NCBI GenBank assembly: GCA_955652675.1 | Contig: CATPBP010000142.1 | Span: forward strand, 1-32,383 | Source of the DNA: Candidatus Dormiibacterota bacterium | GTDB taxonomy: Bacteria > Chloroflexota > Dormibacteria > Dormibacterales > Dormibacteraceae | Length of the DNA: 32,383 nt | Reading direction: 5' to 3' | Shown: one piece after another, positions 7,038 through 15,778 of the stretch | How positions within the stretch are numbered: the first letter of the stretch is position 1 | How the letters are laid out: the number at the start of each line of letters is the position of its first letter | Made by a program: the position numbers and the translations under genes | Notes under the pieces: generated by a model | What the model saw: only the letters and a program-made list of their open reading frames with translations | Database searches by the model: none | Told to the model about the DNA's origin: nothing

Positions 7038-8840
7038 TCAGGGGCAGTGAGTGACGCCCAGAGGGGCAAGCGAGGAGGAGGCGCGGCCAGGACTGTCTGT
7101 CACCGCCACCAGGACCTGGGCGACACTTCGCGGGATGGTGACGGTGCTGAGGCCGATCACATGGCTCCAGCCGGGCTGGGCCGTCACGCTCACCGACGCC
7201 AGCAAGATTGGCGTGCCAGTGCAGAGGTCGATCGAGTCCAGGGTCCAGGTGACGTTGCGCCGGCTGGGGACTGGCTGCAGCGTGACCTCCACGCTGATGG
7301 TGCAGGCGGAGCCGGCCACGCAGCCCGAGATGTCCACCGTGACAGAAGAGATTCCCGCTGCCGTGGGAGGCGGCAGGTTCGCGACGGACAGCGTCGGCGC
7401 GCCGGGCCCTCTTGGGGCGGCGCTCTGGGTCGTCGCCTGGGCCCGCGGGACGGCGGTCACCGGCGTGGTCACCGGCACGTCCCCGTAGGCGGGCGCCGGG
7501 GCCACGACGGGGGCGGGATCCGTGGTGGGCCGCGGCTCGCCGACGATCTGGGCCGTGGGCGCCGGCCTGGCCGGGGCGGGTGCTCGTTTCCGTGGCGGAG
7601 AGGCCGAGGAGATGACCATGGCCAGGCACAGCACCAGCAGCCCGATGGCGGCGGCGAGCGCGAGCACAGTCCGGTGCCTTCCGGTCCTCTGCGGCTGCGG
7701 CCTGGTCGGCACCGCGGCCGCAGCGGGCGCTGCGGCCGGTATCGGGGCCGCGGCCGGGGCAGGCGCTGGAGCGGGTGGCGTGAGCATCCAGGGGGGAGCC
7801 TCGGCCGCCGGCGGGGGCGGAGATGGAAGCTGCTCGAGTAGCGGCGGCCCGAGCGGCTCCACGGCCGCCACCGGGGCGGCCATGGCGGCTTCGTCCGGGC
7901 CAGGGGTAAGCGAGGCGTCAGACTCGGCCGGACCGCTCAGCGAGGGAACCTGCCGCCGTGTCCGGGAGGCCTGGGGCACCCGGGGCGGCCGGACGACCGT
8001 GGGTCGAGCAGAGCCCATGGCCTCCGTCACCATGGCGGACAGGTCCTGGCGTGCCTGGGCCTGCCGGCGGCTGGTCGCCATCTTGCGCGCCGCCTCCCAG
8101 AGCGTGAGGCTGGCGTGAGCCGCCTCGTACCCGGCCGGAAGCTTCCGGGGCGGTCCCGCGATCGCCTTGGCGGCGAGACCCAGCGGACTGCTCGCCACCT
8201 TGAGCGCCTGGCGCTGCCCGGCCACCGGACCGCTCTCCAGCGGCACCCTCAACATCGCGCAGATCAAGGCGCCGGCCCCCCGCACGTCCGCCGCCCGGAG
8301 GGTGGCGGCCGACTGTCCGGAGGGAGCCGGGGTCAGTCCGTGGTCACCGAGACGCGCTATGCCGTCCATGTCGACGTGCACATTGCGGGCGTGCACGGAG
8401 CCATGCCAGAGTCCGGCCTGGTGCAGCGCCGTCAGGCCGCTCAGGATCCCCATGCCTACGGCTACAGCGCTCCCCGAGCGCATGCGTCCAGACTTGAGAA
8501 GCGTGCTGAGCGGGACGCCGTCCCCGAGCCTTGAGATCACCCAGAGCTCGCCGTTCTCGTCCACCGCCCGGAACACGTCCAGCAGGTTGGCGTGATGAAC
8601 CTCGGCCACCCTCTCGAGACGTTCAAGGAAGGCTGCGCGGTTCTCACCCACGGTGGCCAGGCGTTTCACGGCGACGCGGGTTCCGTCCGCCAACCTGGCG
8701 CGCCAGGTGCTGCCATGGGCGCCCCGGCCAAGAAGCTCTTCCAGCTGCAGTGGCGTGAGCGGCCGCGCGACCGCATCCGGGGGCCGAACTAACGCAAAGC
8801 CATGCTCGCTGGTCGGGTTAGCGACCAATGTGGAAGACAC
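7038..8840 (-). CDS. Transmembrane Ser/Thr pseudokinase with exported C-terminal domain
   Basis: About 600 residues. Residues 34-250 have a protein-kinase fold: glycine loop LGRGAHGSTW and VAVK with Lys59. The catalytic HRDLKPEN loop is replaced by HGSVHARN (146-153), so the catalytic Asp is Ser148 and Lys is His150; Asn153 and Asp166 (DHG in place of DFG) remain. A Pro/Ala-rich linker leads to one membrane helix (391-411), another Pro/Ala stretch, and a ~110-residue beta-rich outer domain with four cysteines. It is probably a signalling or scaffolding pseudokinase rather than an active enzyme. The start is uncertain: GTG at 8840 or TTG at 8828. The frame stays open to 9710, but that part is antisense to the permease gene. 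Confidence 0.82.
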   Translation of the reverse strand: MSSTLVANPTSEHGFALVRPPDAVARPLTPLQLEELLGRGAHGSTWRARLADGTRVAVKRLATVGENRAAFLERLERVAEVHHANLLDVFRAVDENGELWVISRLGDGVPLSTLLKSGRMRSGSAVAVGMGILSGLTALHQAGLWHGSVHARNVHVDMDGIARLGDHGLTPAPSGQSAATLRAADVRGAGALICAMLRVPLESGPVAGQRQALKVASSPLGLAAKAIAGPPRKLPAGYEAAHASLTLWEAARKMATSRRQAQARQDLSAMVTEAMGSARPTVVRPPRVPQASRTRRQVPSLSGPAESDASLTPGPDEAAMAAPVAAVEPLGPPLLEQLPSPPPPAAEAPPWMLTPPAPAPAPAAAPIPAAAPAAAAVPTRPQPQRTGRHRTVLALAAAIGLLVLCLAMVISSASPPRKRAPAPARPAPTAQIVGEPRPTTDPAPVVAPAPAYGDVPVTTPVTAVPRAQATTQSAAPRGPGAPTLSVANLPPPTAAGISSVTVDISGCVAGSACTISVEVTLQPVPSRRNVTWTLDSIDLCTGTPILLASVSVTAQPGWSHVIGLSTVTIPRSVAQVLVAVTDSPGRASSSLAPLGVTHCP

Positions 8841-9116
8841 TTTATTGGGTCTCTGGGCGAAGTGCAACACAATATCTGGGACCTTAGCCCTAGACTCGGG
8901 CCTGCAAGTCCCGGGGTCTGGGCGAAAGTCCCGAGCTCCGACCGATCCCATCGCCGTTCTCGACCGTCCGTACTCACTGAGAAGAATTCCAACGCCGGGG
9001 GTCAGAAACTTTGCTTTGTAATCGTTGGAGACTAAAATCCCCCCAAACTGTTCCAGGACAGGGAGGGCGACCTCGTCAGAGGGTCCTGTCACATCGCGTT
9101 GAGGGAGGGATGAAAC
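8841..9116. other. Divergent intergenic region
   Basis: This 276 bp stretch separates the leftward pseudokinase gene from the rightward permease gene and must hold both promoters. It has a few short GC-rich pairing tracts (around CGGGCCTGCAAGTCCCGGG), but I could not match a known riboswitch core. GAGGGAGGGA at 9101-9110 is the permease ribosome site. Confidence 0.4.
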
Positions 9117-10829
9117 GTGGCGGTTGCTGAATCCGGAGCACGAGCCCCGGCTGCGGGCCAGAGAAAGTTGCGGCGCGAGGTCGGCCTGGTGGGCCTGCTG
9201 TTCGCGTCGGTCGGCTCGATCATCGGATCCGGCTGGCTGTTCGGCGCGCTGAACGCGTCCAAGATCGCGGGCCCCGCGGCACTGATCTCGTGGATCATCG
9301 GCGGCGCGGCGGTCGTCCTGCTGGCCCTGATCCACGCCGAGCTGGGCGGCATGTACCCCGTCGCCGGCGGCAGCGCCCGCTTCCCCCACTTCGCCTTCGG
9401 CAGCCTGATCGGCTTCTCGAGCGGTTGGTTCGCCTTCCTGGGAGCCGTGACGACGGCACCGATCGAGGTGGAGGCGGCGCTCACCTACGCGGCGGGCTAC
9501 GTCACGCAGTACCTGCACGTCGACCTGATCGACAAGGCCGGGCTGGTCACCGGGCCGGGCTTCGCAGTCGCGGTCGTGCTGATGCTGATCTTCTCGGCCA
9601 TCAACGTGATGGGCGTCAAGTGGCTCGCCGAGACCAACAAGATCACGGTCTGGTGGAAGATCGCCATCCCGGTCCTCGCAGTCATCGTCCTGCTGATCGT
9701 CGCGTTCCATCCGAGCAACTTCACAGCCAGCGGGGGATTCCTTCCCTTCGGATGGAAGGGCGTATTCACTGCGATCCCGGCCGGAGGCGTCATCTTCGCC
9801 TACCTCGGCTTCGAACAGGCGATCCAGCTGGGCGCCGAGACGCAGAACCCGAGGCGCAACATCCCGCTCGCCGTGATCGGCTCCATGATCCTGGGCGTCA
9901 TCCTCTATGTCGGCCTGGACCTGGCCTTTGTGGGAGCGCTGAACCCCAAGGAGCTGTCGAAGGGATGGGACAACATCGCCTTCAGCGGCACCTACGGGCC
10001 CTTCGCTGCGATCTTCGAGTCGCTGGGACTGACCTTCTTTGCCGTCCTCATCTACATCGACGCCGTGATCTCGCCTGGAGGCACCGGGCTTCTCTACGTG
10101 GGCACGTCGTCGAGGCTCACCTTCGCGCTCGGCCGGAACCGCTACATCCCTGACATCTTCGCCCGCCTCAGCACCAGAGGCGTCCCGATCTACGCGATCG
10201 CGTTCTCGTTCATCGTCGGCATCTTCCTGTTCCTACCCTTCCCAAGCTGGGCGGCACTGGTCGGCTTCATCTCCTCGGCCACGGTCATCGCCTACGCGAT
10301 GGCGCCGCTGGCGATGGGCGCCCTTCGGCTGCAGGAGCCGGACCGAAATCGACCATTCAAGCTCTGGGGTGGCTCGGTTCTCGCCCCGCTCGGCTTCATC
10401 GTGGCCAACGAGATCATCCTGTTCTCGGGCTGGGCGGTGGTCTGGAAGCTGATCTTCGCGATCGTGATCGGGTTCATCCTCCTCGCCATCTCCTCGGCAA
10501 CCAGCAGTGCCGAGCGGCGGCCGTCGCTCGACTGGCGGGCCGGCGCTTGGGTCTGGCCGTACGTCCTCGGCCTGGGCGTGATCTCCTACTACGGATCGTT
10601 CGGACCGGCGGACCGGCTGCCGGTCGTCCTCCTCAAGGGGGCCAAGGGCGACCTCCCCTACGGCATCGACATCCTGGTCATGGCGCTGTTCAGCCTCGCG
10701 ATCTACGCCATGGCCATGTGGCTGCGCCTCCCCAACGAGCGAGTGCACGAGTACGTCGGCGACCTCACCGCCGAGGCAGAGGAAGAGGAGGCCATCATCG
10801 GAGACGCGATCCCGGCGAAAGGGCACTAG
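9117..10829 (+). CDS. APC family amino acid permease
   Basis: A 570-residue membrane transporter of the amino acid-polyamine-organocation superfamily. The first helix carries the substrate-binding glycine motif SVGSIIGSGWLFG, and the conserved GFEQAIQLGAETQNPRRNIP segment lies mid-protein after helix 6. There are about 12-14 hydrophobic segments and an acidic cytoplasmic tail (AEAEEEEA). The start is GTG with a GAGGGAGGGA ribosome site. Length and motifs are normal; the transported amino acid cannot be assigned. The last 35 bp overlap tail-to-tail with rsmI. Confidence 0.92.
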   Translation: MAVAESGARAPAAGQRKLRREVGLVGLLFASVGSIIGSGWLFGALNASKIAGPAALISWIIGGAAVVLLALIHAELGGMYPVAGGSARFPHFAFGSLIGFSSGWFAFLGAVTTAPIEVEAALTYAAGYVTQYLHVDLIDKAGLVTGPGFAVAVVLMLIFSAINVMGVKWLAETNKITVWWKIAIPVLAVIVLLIVAFHPSNFTASGGFLPFGWKGVFTAIPAGGVIFAYLGFEQAIQLGAETQNPRRNIPLAVIGSMILGVILYVGLDLAFVGALNPKELSKGWDNIAFSGTYGPFAAIFESLGLTFFAVLIYIDAVISPGGTGLLYVGTSSRLTFALGRNRYIPDIFARLSTRGVPIYAIAFSFIVGIFLFLPFPSWAALVGFISSATVIAYAMAPLAMGALRLQEPDRNRPFKLWGGSVLAPLGFIVANEIILFSGWAVVWKLIFAIVIGFILLAISSATSSAERRPSLDWRAGAWVWPYVLGLGVISYYGSFGPADRLPVVLLKGAKGDLPYGIDILVMALFSLAIYAMAMWLRLPNERVHEYVGDLTAEAEEEEAIIGDAIPAKGH

Positions 10830-11526
10830 ATGAGGCCCGCCGCTCCGCTCGGGTGAGCGGCGCTACGAGGACGGTCACCTCGCCCCGGGCGGGGCTGGTC
10901 GATAGCTGCTGGTGCAGCTCGGCCAGCGTGCCGCGGTGAACCGCCTCGAACTTCTTCGTCAGCTCCACGCAGACGCAGGCAGCGCGGTCTCCGTAGACCT
11001 CGAGGGCCTGCTCGAGGAGAGCGGCCAGCCGGTAGGGCGACTCGAAGAAGACGAGTGTGTGCGGCGAATCCCGCTCCGTCTCCAGGAACCTCCGCCGAGG
11101 CCCCGGACGGCGCGGCGGGAAGCCCTTGAAAGTGAAGCTGGAGACGGGCAGACCGGAGACGGTGAGGGCGGCCGTGACGGCGCTGGGGCCGGGGATGACC
11201 TCGACCGGGTGGCCGCGGTCGATGGCCTCACGGAGTGTCGGATAGCCGGGGTCGCTGATCAGGGGCTGGCCCGAGTCGGAGCAGATGGCCACGTCGACGC
11301 CGCTCTCGAGAAGCCCCAGGACGCGCCCTTTGGCCCGCTCCTCGTTGTGCTCGTGCAGCGAGAAGAGGATCGCCGGCGTCTTGATGCCGTGGCGGGTGAG
11401 CAGCGTTCGCGTCCGCCGCGTGTCCTCACAGGCCAACGCTTCCACCTCGGCCAGCACCTTGAGGGCGCGCAGCGTGATGTCTTCCATGTTGCCGATCGGC
11501 GTGCCGACCAGGTAGAGGGTGGCCAA
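10795..11526 (-). CDS. rsmI: 16S rRNA (cytidine(1402)-2'-O)-methyltransferase RsmI
   Basis: A 243-residue tetrapyrrole-methylase-fold enzyme that methylates the ribose 2'-O of C1402 in 16S rRNA, using SAM. Diagnostic segments are LYLVGTPIGNMEDITLRAL at the N-terminus, CEDTRRTRTLL, SDSGQPLISDPGY and VEVIPGPSAVTAAL. It lacks the C-terminal extension found in longer homologues such as the E. coli enzyme, which is common in GC-rich lineages. The start must be TTG at 11526, just before the conserved LYLVGTP; no ATG or GTG lies in frame nearby, and there is no clear ribosome site. The stop lies inside the 3' end of the permease gene. Confidence 0.92.
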   Translation of the reverse strand: MATLYLVGTPIGNMEDITLRALKVLAEVEALACEDTRRTRTLLTRHGIKTPAILFSLHEHNEERAKGRVLGLLESGVDVAICSDSGQPLISDPGYPTLREAIDRGHPVEVIPGPSAVTAALTVSGLPVSSFTFKGFPPRRPGPRRRFLETERDSPHTLVFFESPYRLAALLEQALEVYGDRAACVCVELTKKFEAVHRGTLAELHQQLSTSPARGEVTVLVAPLTRAERRASSSALSPGSRLR

Positions 11527-11826
11527 GCTGTCAGCAGAGGTTAGTACGTGATGGCCGGATCGGACAGCGACCCTCCACGACCGACGAGGACGTGGTGCGC
11601 GGGCCACCGCCGATCCGGACCAGTGCTCGACCCTGGCCGCACGACGCCTCCCCATGGCAGGCACCGGCCATCGAGTTGGGACAGTTAAAGTCCTCCTCCC
11701 CTCGAGCGTCAACAGGGCTCTTTGGCCCACCGGGGCGATCCGAGGACGCGCCGCGCGGGTCAGACTGGAGGCGTGAGGCGATCCCAGCGCAGGACCCACA
11801 ACCAGGTGAGCGAGAGGAGTGAACCA
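11527..11826. other. Intergenic region between rsmI and cutA
   Basis: A 300 bp non-coding region carrying two divergent promoters. It has a 9 bp inverted repeat with a long spacer (CCGGATCGG at 11555, CCGATCCGG at 11610). No RNA gene or conserved protein is seen. GAGAGGAG before 11827 is the cutA ribosome site. Confidence 0.4.
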
Positions 11827-12177
11827 GTGGCCGAGAGCTACGTCCAGGTGAGCACGACGACGGACAGCCGGGCAGAGGCCGGACGGTTGGCAGAGCTGGT
11901 GGTCGAGCGGCGCCTGGCCGCCTGCGCACAGATCCTCGGTCCGATGCACAGCACCTACCGGTGGAAGGACGCGGTCGAATCGGCTGACGAGTGGCTGGTC
12001 CTCATGAAGACCGTGGGACGTCACACGGAGACGCTGATGTCCCTGCTCAAAGATGAGCACGGCTACGAGACGCCGGACATCGTCGCAACTCCGATCCTGA
12101 CCGGCCATCCCGCCTACCTGCGCTGGATCGCCGAGGAGACAGAACAAAAAGGCCCAGGGAGCGAGACGCAGAGCTAG
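11827..12177 (+). CDS. cutA: Divalent-cation tolerance protein CutA
   Basis: A 116-residue CutA1-family protein, a small trimeric ferredoxin-like fold. Recognisable are the N-terminal YVQVSTTTDSRAEAGRLAEL strand-helix, the RRLAACAQILGPMHSTYRWK strand pair, and the HGYETPDIVATPI segment before the final helix. The family is tied to copper and divalent metal tolerance, but its molecular role is still debated. The GTG at 11827 with GAGAGGAG upstream is the start. It is convergent with the GH5 gene across a strong hairpin. Confidence 0.93.
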   Translation: MAESYVQVSTTTDSRAEAGRLAELVVERRLAACAQILGPMHSTYRWKDAVESADEWLVLMKTVGRHTETLMSLLKDEHGYETPDIVATPILTGHPAYLRWIAEETEQKGPGSETQS

Positions 12178-12187
12178 CGGCGAAGCC

Positions 12188-12226
12188 GTCCTCCCCCCGC
12201 GCGCGGCCCGCGGGCGGGGGGAGGAC
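12188..12226. terminator. Strong bidirectional terminator hairpin
   Basis: GTCCTCCCCCC pairs perfectly with GGGGGGAGGAC, and inner GC-rich bases extend the stem. It lies between cutA (rightward) and the end of the nine-gene leftward operon. The T-tract is poor on both strands, so termination may need other factors. Confidence 0.6.
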
Positions 12227-12231
12227 GAAAA

Positions 12232-13554
12232 TCAGGCGCGCCTGGCGGCTTCTCGGAGGACTAGGGAGGACTGATAGGCGGTCGCTGGAGCCGCTCCGGG
12301 GTCGTCGATTATGTCGTAGTGGTCTCCGTTGTCCTTTGCGTAGCCGCGTAGCGGGTCGTTCTCGGCCTCGGGGAAGTTCCTGGTCGGCGCCGGCTGCACC
12401 CTTCCCACCAGCCGCCAGAAGATCCAGCCGGCCGAGTTGGGATCGTTCGCGACCCCCTCCAGCCAGCTCCGGTAGACGTTCGGCTGCTCCAGCTGCTGAG
12501 AGCTGTAGCCGAACTCCTGCAGCACCACCGGCTTGCCGGCCGCCGCGGCCGTCTCGCCGTGACGGCGGATCAGGTCGCCGACCTGTGGGAGCGTGACGCC
12601 ACGGTAGCCGGCGTACAGATGCCAGCTGGCGAAGTCGAGCCCGGGCAGCGCCGCCTCCGTCGCGGGATCGATCATCTCCTGGCGCCCGTAGAAGCCGTCG
12701 CCTCCGGAGGTCAGGAGGTGGCGGGAATCGATCGACTTCACGTGCGCCGCCATCTCCCGGAGCCAGCTCTCCGCCAGGGGCGCGCCGTCGGCGGCGCGGG
12801 CGGTGTTGTCGATCTGGGGCTCGTTCATCAGGTCCCAGGCGAAGATCGTGGGGTCGTCCTTGTACTTGACGCCCGTGATGGTGTTGGTCCGGTTCAGGAC
12901 GTGGGCCACCCAGCTCTTGTAGACCTCCTTGGGAGCCGGGTCGCTGAAGAAGAAGGTGCGCAGCCGGGGATCCGATTTCGGGTCGTAGCCCGGCAGGAAC
13001 CACGACGCTATCTGCTGGGCGCCACCCTCCCACTGCCAGAAATCGAGCAGGGACAGGTTGAGCTTGAGACCCAGCCGGCCGGCCCGATAGAGGACGTAGT
13101 CCCACCTGCCCAGCCCGTTCACGGTGCTGTCGTTCCAGGCCCAGGTGTTGCGCCGGCTGTCCCAGTAGAGCAGGTAGACCCCGTGCACGTCGTTGGCCGA
13201 ATCCTCGCGGCCGTGCCAGTCCCAAAGGGGAGGTTTCGTCTTGCCGTCCAGGGACCCTGCGACGCAGCTCATGATCGAGCGCACCACGTTGAAGCCCATA
13301 CTGTGGGCAGTGGTGAGGACGTCGTCGACCTCGCGGCGGGCTGCCCAGCCGAGATAGTGGTTGTTGGCTCCCGCCACATTGAAGTTCTGGGCGCCGAGCT
13401 TGAACCTCGTCCCCGACGTGGTGACGAAGAGACCCTTCTGCGTCTGGGGGATGGCCTGGCCGGTACCGCAGGCCGAAAGGGCCGAGATCGCCCCGCCGGA
13501 GGCGGCGCCGGCCCCGACCAGGGCAGATAGCCTCAGGAACTCGCGCCGCGTCAT
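12232..13554 (-). CDS. Tat-exported lipoprotein glycoside hydrolase, GH5-like
   Basis: A 440-residue protein. The N-terminus has a twin-arginine signal (TRREFLRLSALVG) followed by a lipobox-like ISALSAC with Cys29, so it is exported folded and probably lipid-anchored. The (beta/alpha)8 catalytic domain has WDLMNEP with acid/base Glu245 and VVLQEFGY with nucleophile Glu347, the arrangement of GH5 beta-mannanases and related endo-glycanases. It is the last gene of the nine-gene operon; its ATG overlaps the preceding stop as ATGA. In that context it may trim or release the glycan made by the operon, or act in uptake. The polysaccharide substrate is not determined. Confidence 0.9.
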   Translation of the reverse strand: MTRREFLRLSALVGAGAASGGAISALSACGTGQAIPQTQKGLFVTTSGTRFKLGAQNFNVAGANNHYLGWAARREVDDVLTTAHSMGFNVVRSIMSCVAGSLDGKTKPPLWDWHGREDSANDVHGVYLLYWDSRRNTWAWNDSTVNGLGRWDYVLYRAGRLGLKLNLSLLDFWQWEGGAQQIASWFLPGYDPKSDPRLRTFFFSDPAPKEVYKSWVAHVLNRTNTITGVKYKDDPTIFAWDLMNEPQIDNTARAADGAPLAESWLREMAAHVKSIDSRHLLTSGGDGFYGRQEMIDPATEAALPGLDFASWHLYAGYRGVTLPQVGDLIRRHGETAAAAGKPVVLQEFGYSSQQLEQPNVYRSWLEGVANDPNSAGWIFWRLVGRVQPAPTRNFPEAENDPLRGYAKDNGDHYDIIDDPGAAPATAYQSSLVLREAARRA

Positions 13555-14486
13555 GCCCGGGAGGGCAACCGGGCGGACGCGTTGCCGAGCAGGAATCCGG
13601 CCGCCGCTGCCGCCACTCCCGCGATGATGGCGGCGCCCCTGAGGAGACCTCCGAGCTGAAGCCGGCGCGCGCCCTGGAGGGCGTCCAAAGCGGCGCTGCG
13701 GGGCAGCGTGCGCAGCACGTGCCTCCGTTCTGCCTGGGTGGCGTCCCGGCCTCCCACAAAAGACGCCAGCTTTGCCTTGGAGAGCCCCTCGCCGAAGCAG
13801 CGAGAGACGTAGTAACGCACGCGTGCACGTTCGCGCGATACATGGTGGGATATGCGGGCCAGCGGCTCATAGACGATCTTCTGTTCGGGCCAGCGCTGGC
13901 GCATCCGGATGCAGAGCTCGGTCTCCTCGCAGCCGACCGGCCTGGTGCCGACCCGGCCCATGTCCTCTCGAAAGCCACCCACCTCTCTGACCAGGTCGGT
14001 GCGGAATGCCATGTTGTTTCCGATCACGTTTCGGACCTCCGCGGCGGCCTCCGGCAGACCGCGGTAGCTGCCGCCGACCACCCAGTCGAACTCGACCGGG
14101 AACCAGTCTGGCCTGCCGACTTCCCAGATCGACTCGGTTCTGCCGCCCACTGCCATCACCGCCGGGTCCGAGAAGTGAGCCAGCAGCCGGGCGATCCAGT
14201 CCGGTCTGGCCGCGGCGTCGTCGTCCAGGAAGGCCACCAGCTCGCCCCGGCAGGCCTCGAGCGCCTGGTTCCGGGTCCCGGAGAGCCCGGGCGTCCTGCC
14301 GCTCTCGATCAAGACGACTCCGGGCAGGGCGTCGCGCAGCTGCCCGAGAAGCTCTGGGCTGTGATCGACGACCACGATCACCTCCAGCGGCTCGAAGGTC
14401 TGCTGCCGCAGCGAGCGCACGGCGGCCAGGAGCAGGGCCGACCGAGCCTTGCTGTAGGTGGAGATGACGACGGAGACACCGCTCAC
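13551..14486 (-). CDS. Glycosyltransferase family 2
   Basis: A 311-residue GT-A fold transferase. VSVVISTYSKARSALLLAAV opens the nucleotide-sugar domain, ESGRTPGLSGTRNQAL follows, and the metal-binding DDD is at residues 88-90 (FLDDDAAARPDW). A GCEETELCIRMRQ segment supplies the acidic ED-type residues of the acceptor side. A hydrophobic stretch near the C-terminus (about 282-303) may tether it to the membrane. It overlaps both neighbours by 4 bp (ATGA), as eighth of nine genes. The role is probably adding one sugar to the lipid-linked glycan; donor and acceptor are unknown. Confidence 0.92.
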   Translation of the reverse strand: MSGVSVVISTYSKARSALLLAAVRSLRQQTFEPLEVIVVVDHSPELLGQLRDALPGVVLIESGRTPGLSGTRNQALEACRGELVAFLDDDAAARPDWIARLLAHFSDPAVMAVGGRTESIWEVGRPDWFPVEFDWVVGGSYRGLPEAAAEVRNVIGNNMAFRTDLVREVGGFREDMGRVGTRPVGCEETELCIRMRQRWPEQKIVYEPLARISHHVSRERARVRYYVSRCFGEGLSKAKLASFVGGRDATQAERRHVLRTLPRSAALDALQGARRLQLGGLLRGAAIIAGVAAAAAGFLLGNASARLPSRA

Positions 14487-15778
14487 AGCGCCCGCTCCGC
14501 CTCCGGGACGACGACGGCAGCGTCGGTCGAGGTGTCGGGCGCTCCCTGGCTGAGCAGGGAGGCGTACATGGCTTCGATGTCCGGCACGACGCGGCTGGTT
14601 GTGAAGCTGCGCGCCCGGCTCCGAGCCTCGGCACCCAGCCGGCGCCGCAGATCGGGGTCGTCGAGAAGGAGCTTCAGGGCATCGTGGAGCTGGGCCGCGT
14701 CACCCGGGCGCACCATCAGGCCGCTCTCCCGGTCGGCCACTATGTCCTTGATCCCTCCCGTCGAGGTGGCGACGAGGGGGCTGCCGGCGGTCATGGCCTC
14801 GAGAACGACAAGCCCGAAGGGCTCCGGCCAGACCGAGGGAGCGACTGCCGCCAGGCAGCGGCGAAAGGCGTCCATCACCACGGGGTGCGGGCAGCCGGCC
14901 AGGACCCTGACGCCCTCCGGAAGCGTTTCCGGGGTGTCCTTGCAGCGCCGTCCCATCATCACCAGCGGCGGCCTGCGACCCAGCCGGGTGTAGGCCTCGA
15001 GCAGCACGTGGACGCCCTTGTCGCGGCTCAGGTCTCCGACGAAGAGCAGGAAGGGCTCAGCCGGCAGGCGATCGTCCAGCGGCTCTCCGACCAGGGGCTC
15101 TCCAGACCGCTCCCACAGGGAGTCCGGGATGAAGTTCGGGATCACCCGCACGGGGACACGAGTCTTGGGGGAAGAGAGACCGTTGCCTTTGGCCACCGCC
15201 GAGCTGACCGCGATCACGGCGTCCAGCGCGCGCTCCTTGAGGCGCGCTGCGGGCGCGGTGCTCAGGGCGGTTACGGTGCCGGCCGCCGGGCCGTAGTGCT
15301 GGGCGGCGCAGCTGACGCACTTCAGGAGGCCCGGTCCGCTGCAGGGGACTCCCTCGCGCATCAGGCGCTTGACCGCGCAGACGTGGCTGTAGTCGTGGAG
15401 CGTCAGGACCATGCGCGCCTTGGTCCAGGGCCGCAGCGGCAGCAGCGAGTTGACGATCCAGTTGTGAGCGTGGATGACATCAGGCTTCTCCGCCCTGACG
15501 ACGCCGGCAAGACCCGCGACCAGCTCCGGATCCGGTGTCGGCGAGGCATGCGGGCGCCCGCCGTCGCTGTAGATCATCGGCAGGCGCTGGGCGGTGGTCC
15601 GCAGGCGGTGGACCCTGACGCCGTCCTCGATCCGGGTGCCGAAGCTGTCCGGCGAACCGATCGTCGCCACCGAAACGGTGTGGCCGCGGGCGGTCAGCGC
15701 CTGGGCCAGCGTGGCCACGTGGCGCTCCTCGCCGCCGATCACCGGCGGGTAGAACTGGCTGAGCATGAGGATCCTCAC
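14483..15778 (-). CDS. Glycosyltransferase family 4
   Basis: A 431-residue GT-B fold enzyme. The N-terminal domain starts MRILMLSQFYPPVIGGEERH with the glycine loop, and DVIHAHNW and TLHDYSHVCAVKRLM follow. The C-terminal nucleotide domain contains FVGDLSRDKGVHVLL and the EX7E motif Glu319-Glu327 (EPFGLVVLE). A cysteine group (CSGPGLLKCVSCAAQH, residues 146-161) is common in one GT4 subgroup and may bind a metal. The GTG start at 15778 overlaps the preceding stop as GTGA; the longer open frame upstream is antisense-like noise. Confidence 0.93.
   Translation of the reverse strand: MRILMLSQFYPPVIGGEERHVATLAQALTARGHTVSVATIGSPDSFGTRIEDGVRVHRLRTTAQRLPMIYSDGGRPHASPTPDPELVAGLAGVVRAEKPDVIHAHNWIVNSLLPLRPWTKARMVLTLHDYSHVCAVKRLMREGVPCSGPGLLKCVSCAAQHYGPAAGTVTALSTAPAARLKERALDAVIAVSSAVAKGNGLSSPKTRVPVRVIPNFIPDSLWERSGEPLVGEPLDDRLPAEPFLLFVGDLSRDKGVHVLLEAYTRLGRRPPLVMMGRRCKDTPETLPEGVRVLAGCPHPVVMDAFRRCLAAVAPSVWPEPFGLVVLEAMTAGSPLVATSTGGIKDIVADRESGLMVRPGDAAQLHDALKLLLDDPDLRRRLGAEARSRARSFTTSRVVPDIEAMYASLLSQGAPDTSTDAAVVVPEAERAL

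Noticed and set aside
8841-9116. Riboswitch (c-di-AMP or similar) ahead of the permease
   Set aside because: There are GC-rich pairing tracts, but I could not find the conserved core of a known class. A covariance-model search would decide.
8841-9710. N-terminal extension of the pseudokinase frame
   Set aside because: The frame stays open, but the sequence is antisense to the permease gene and lacks any domain; the kinase fold starts after 8840.
11555-11618. CCGGATCGG/CCGATCCGG inverted repeat as an operator
   Set aside because: The 46-base spacer is long for a repressor dimer and 9 bp matches of this composition arise by chance in GC-rich DNA.
12559-13530. Plus-strand open frame opposite the GH5 gene
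   Set aside because: The minus-strand frame has a signal peptide and both GH5 catalytic glutamates; the plus-strand product resembles no family.
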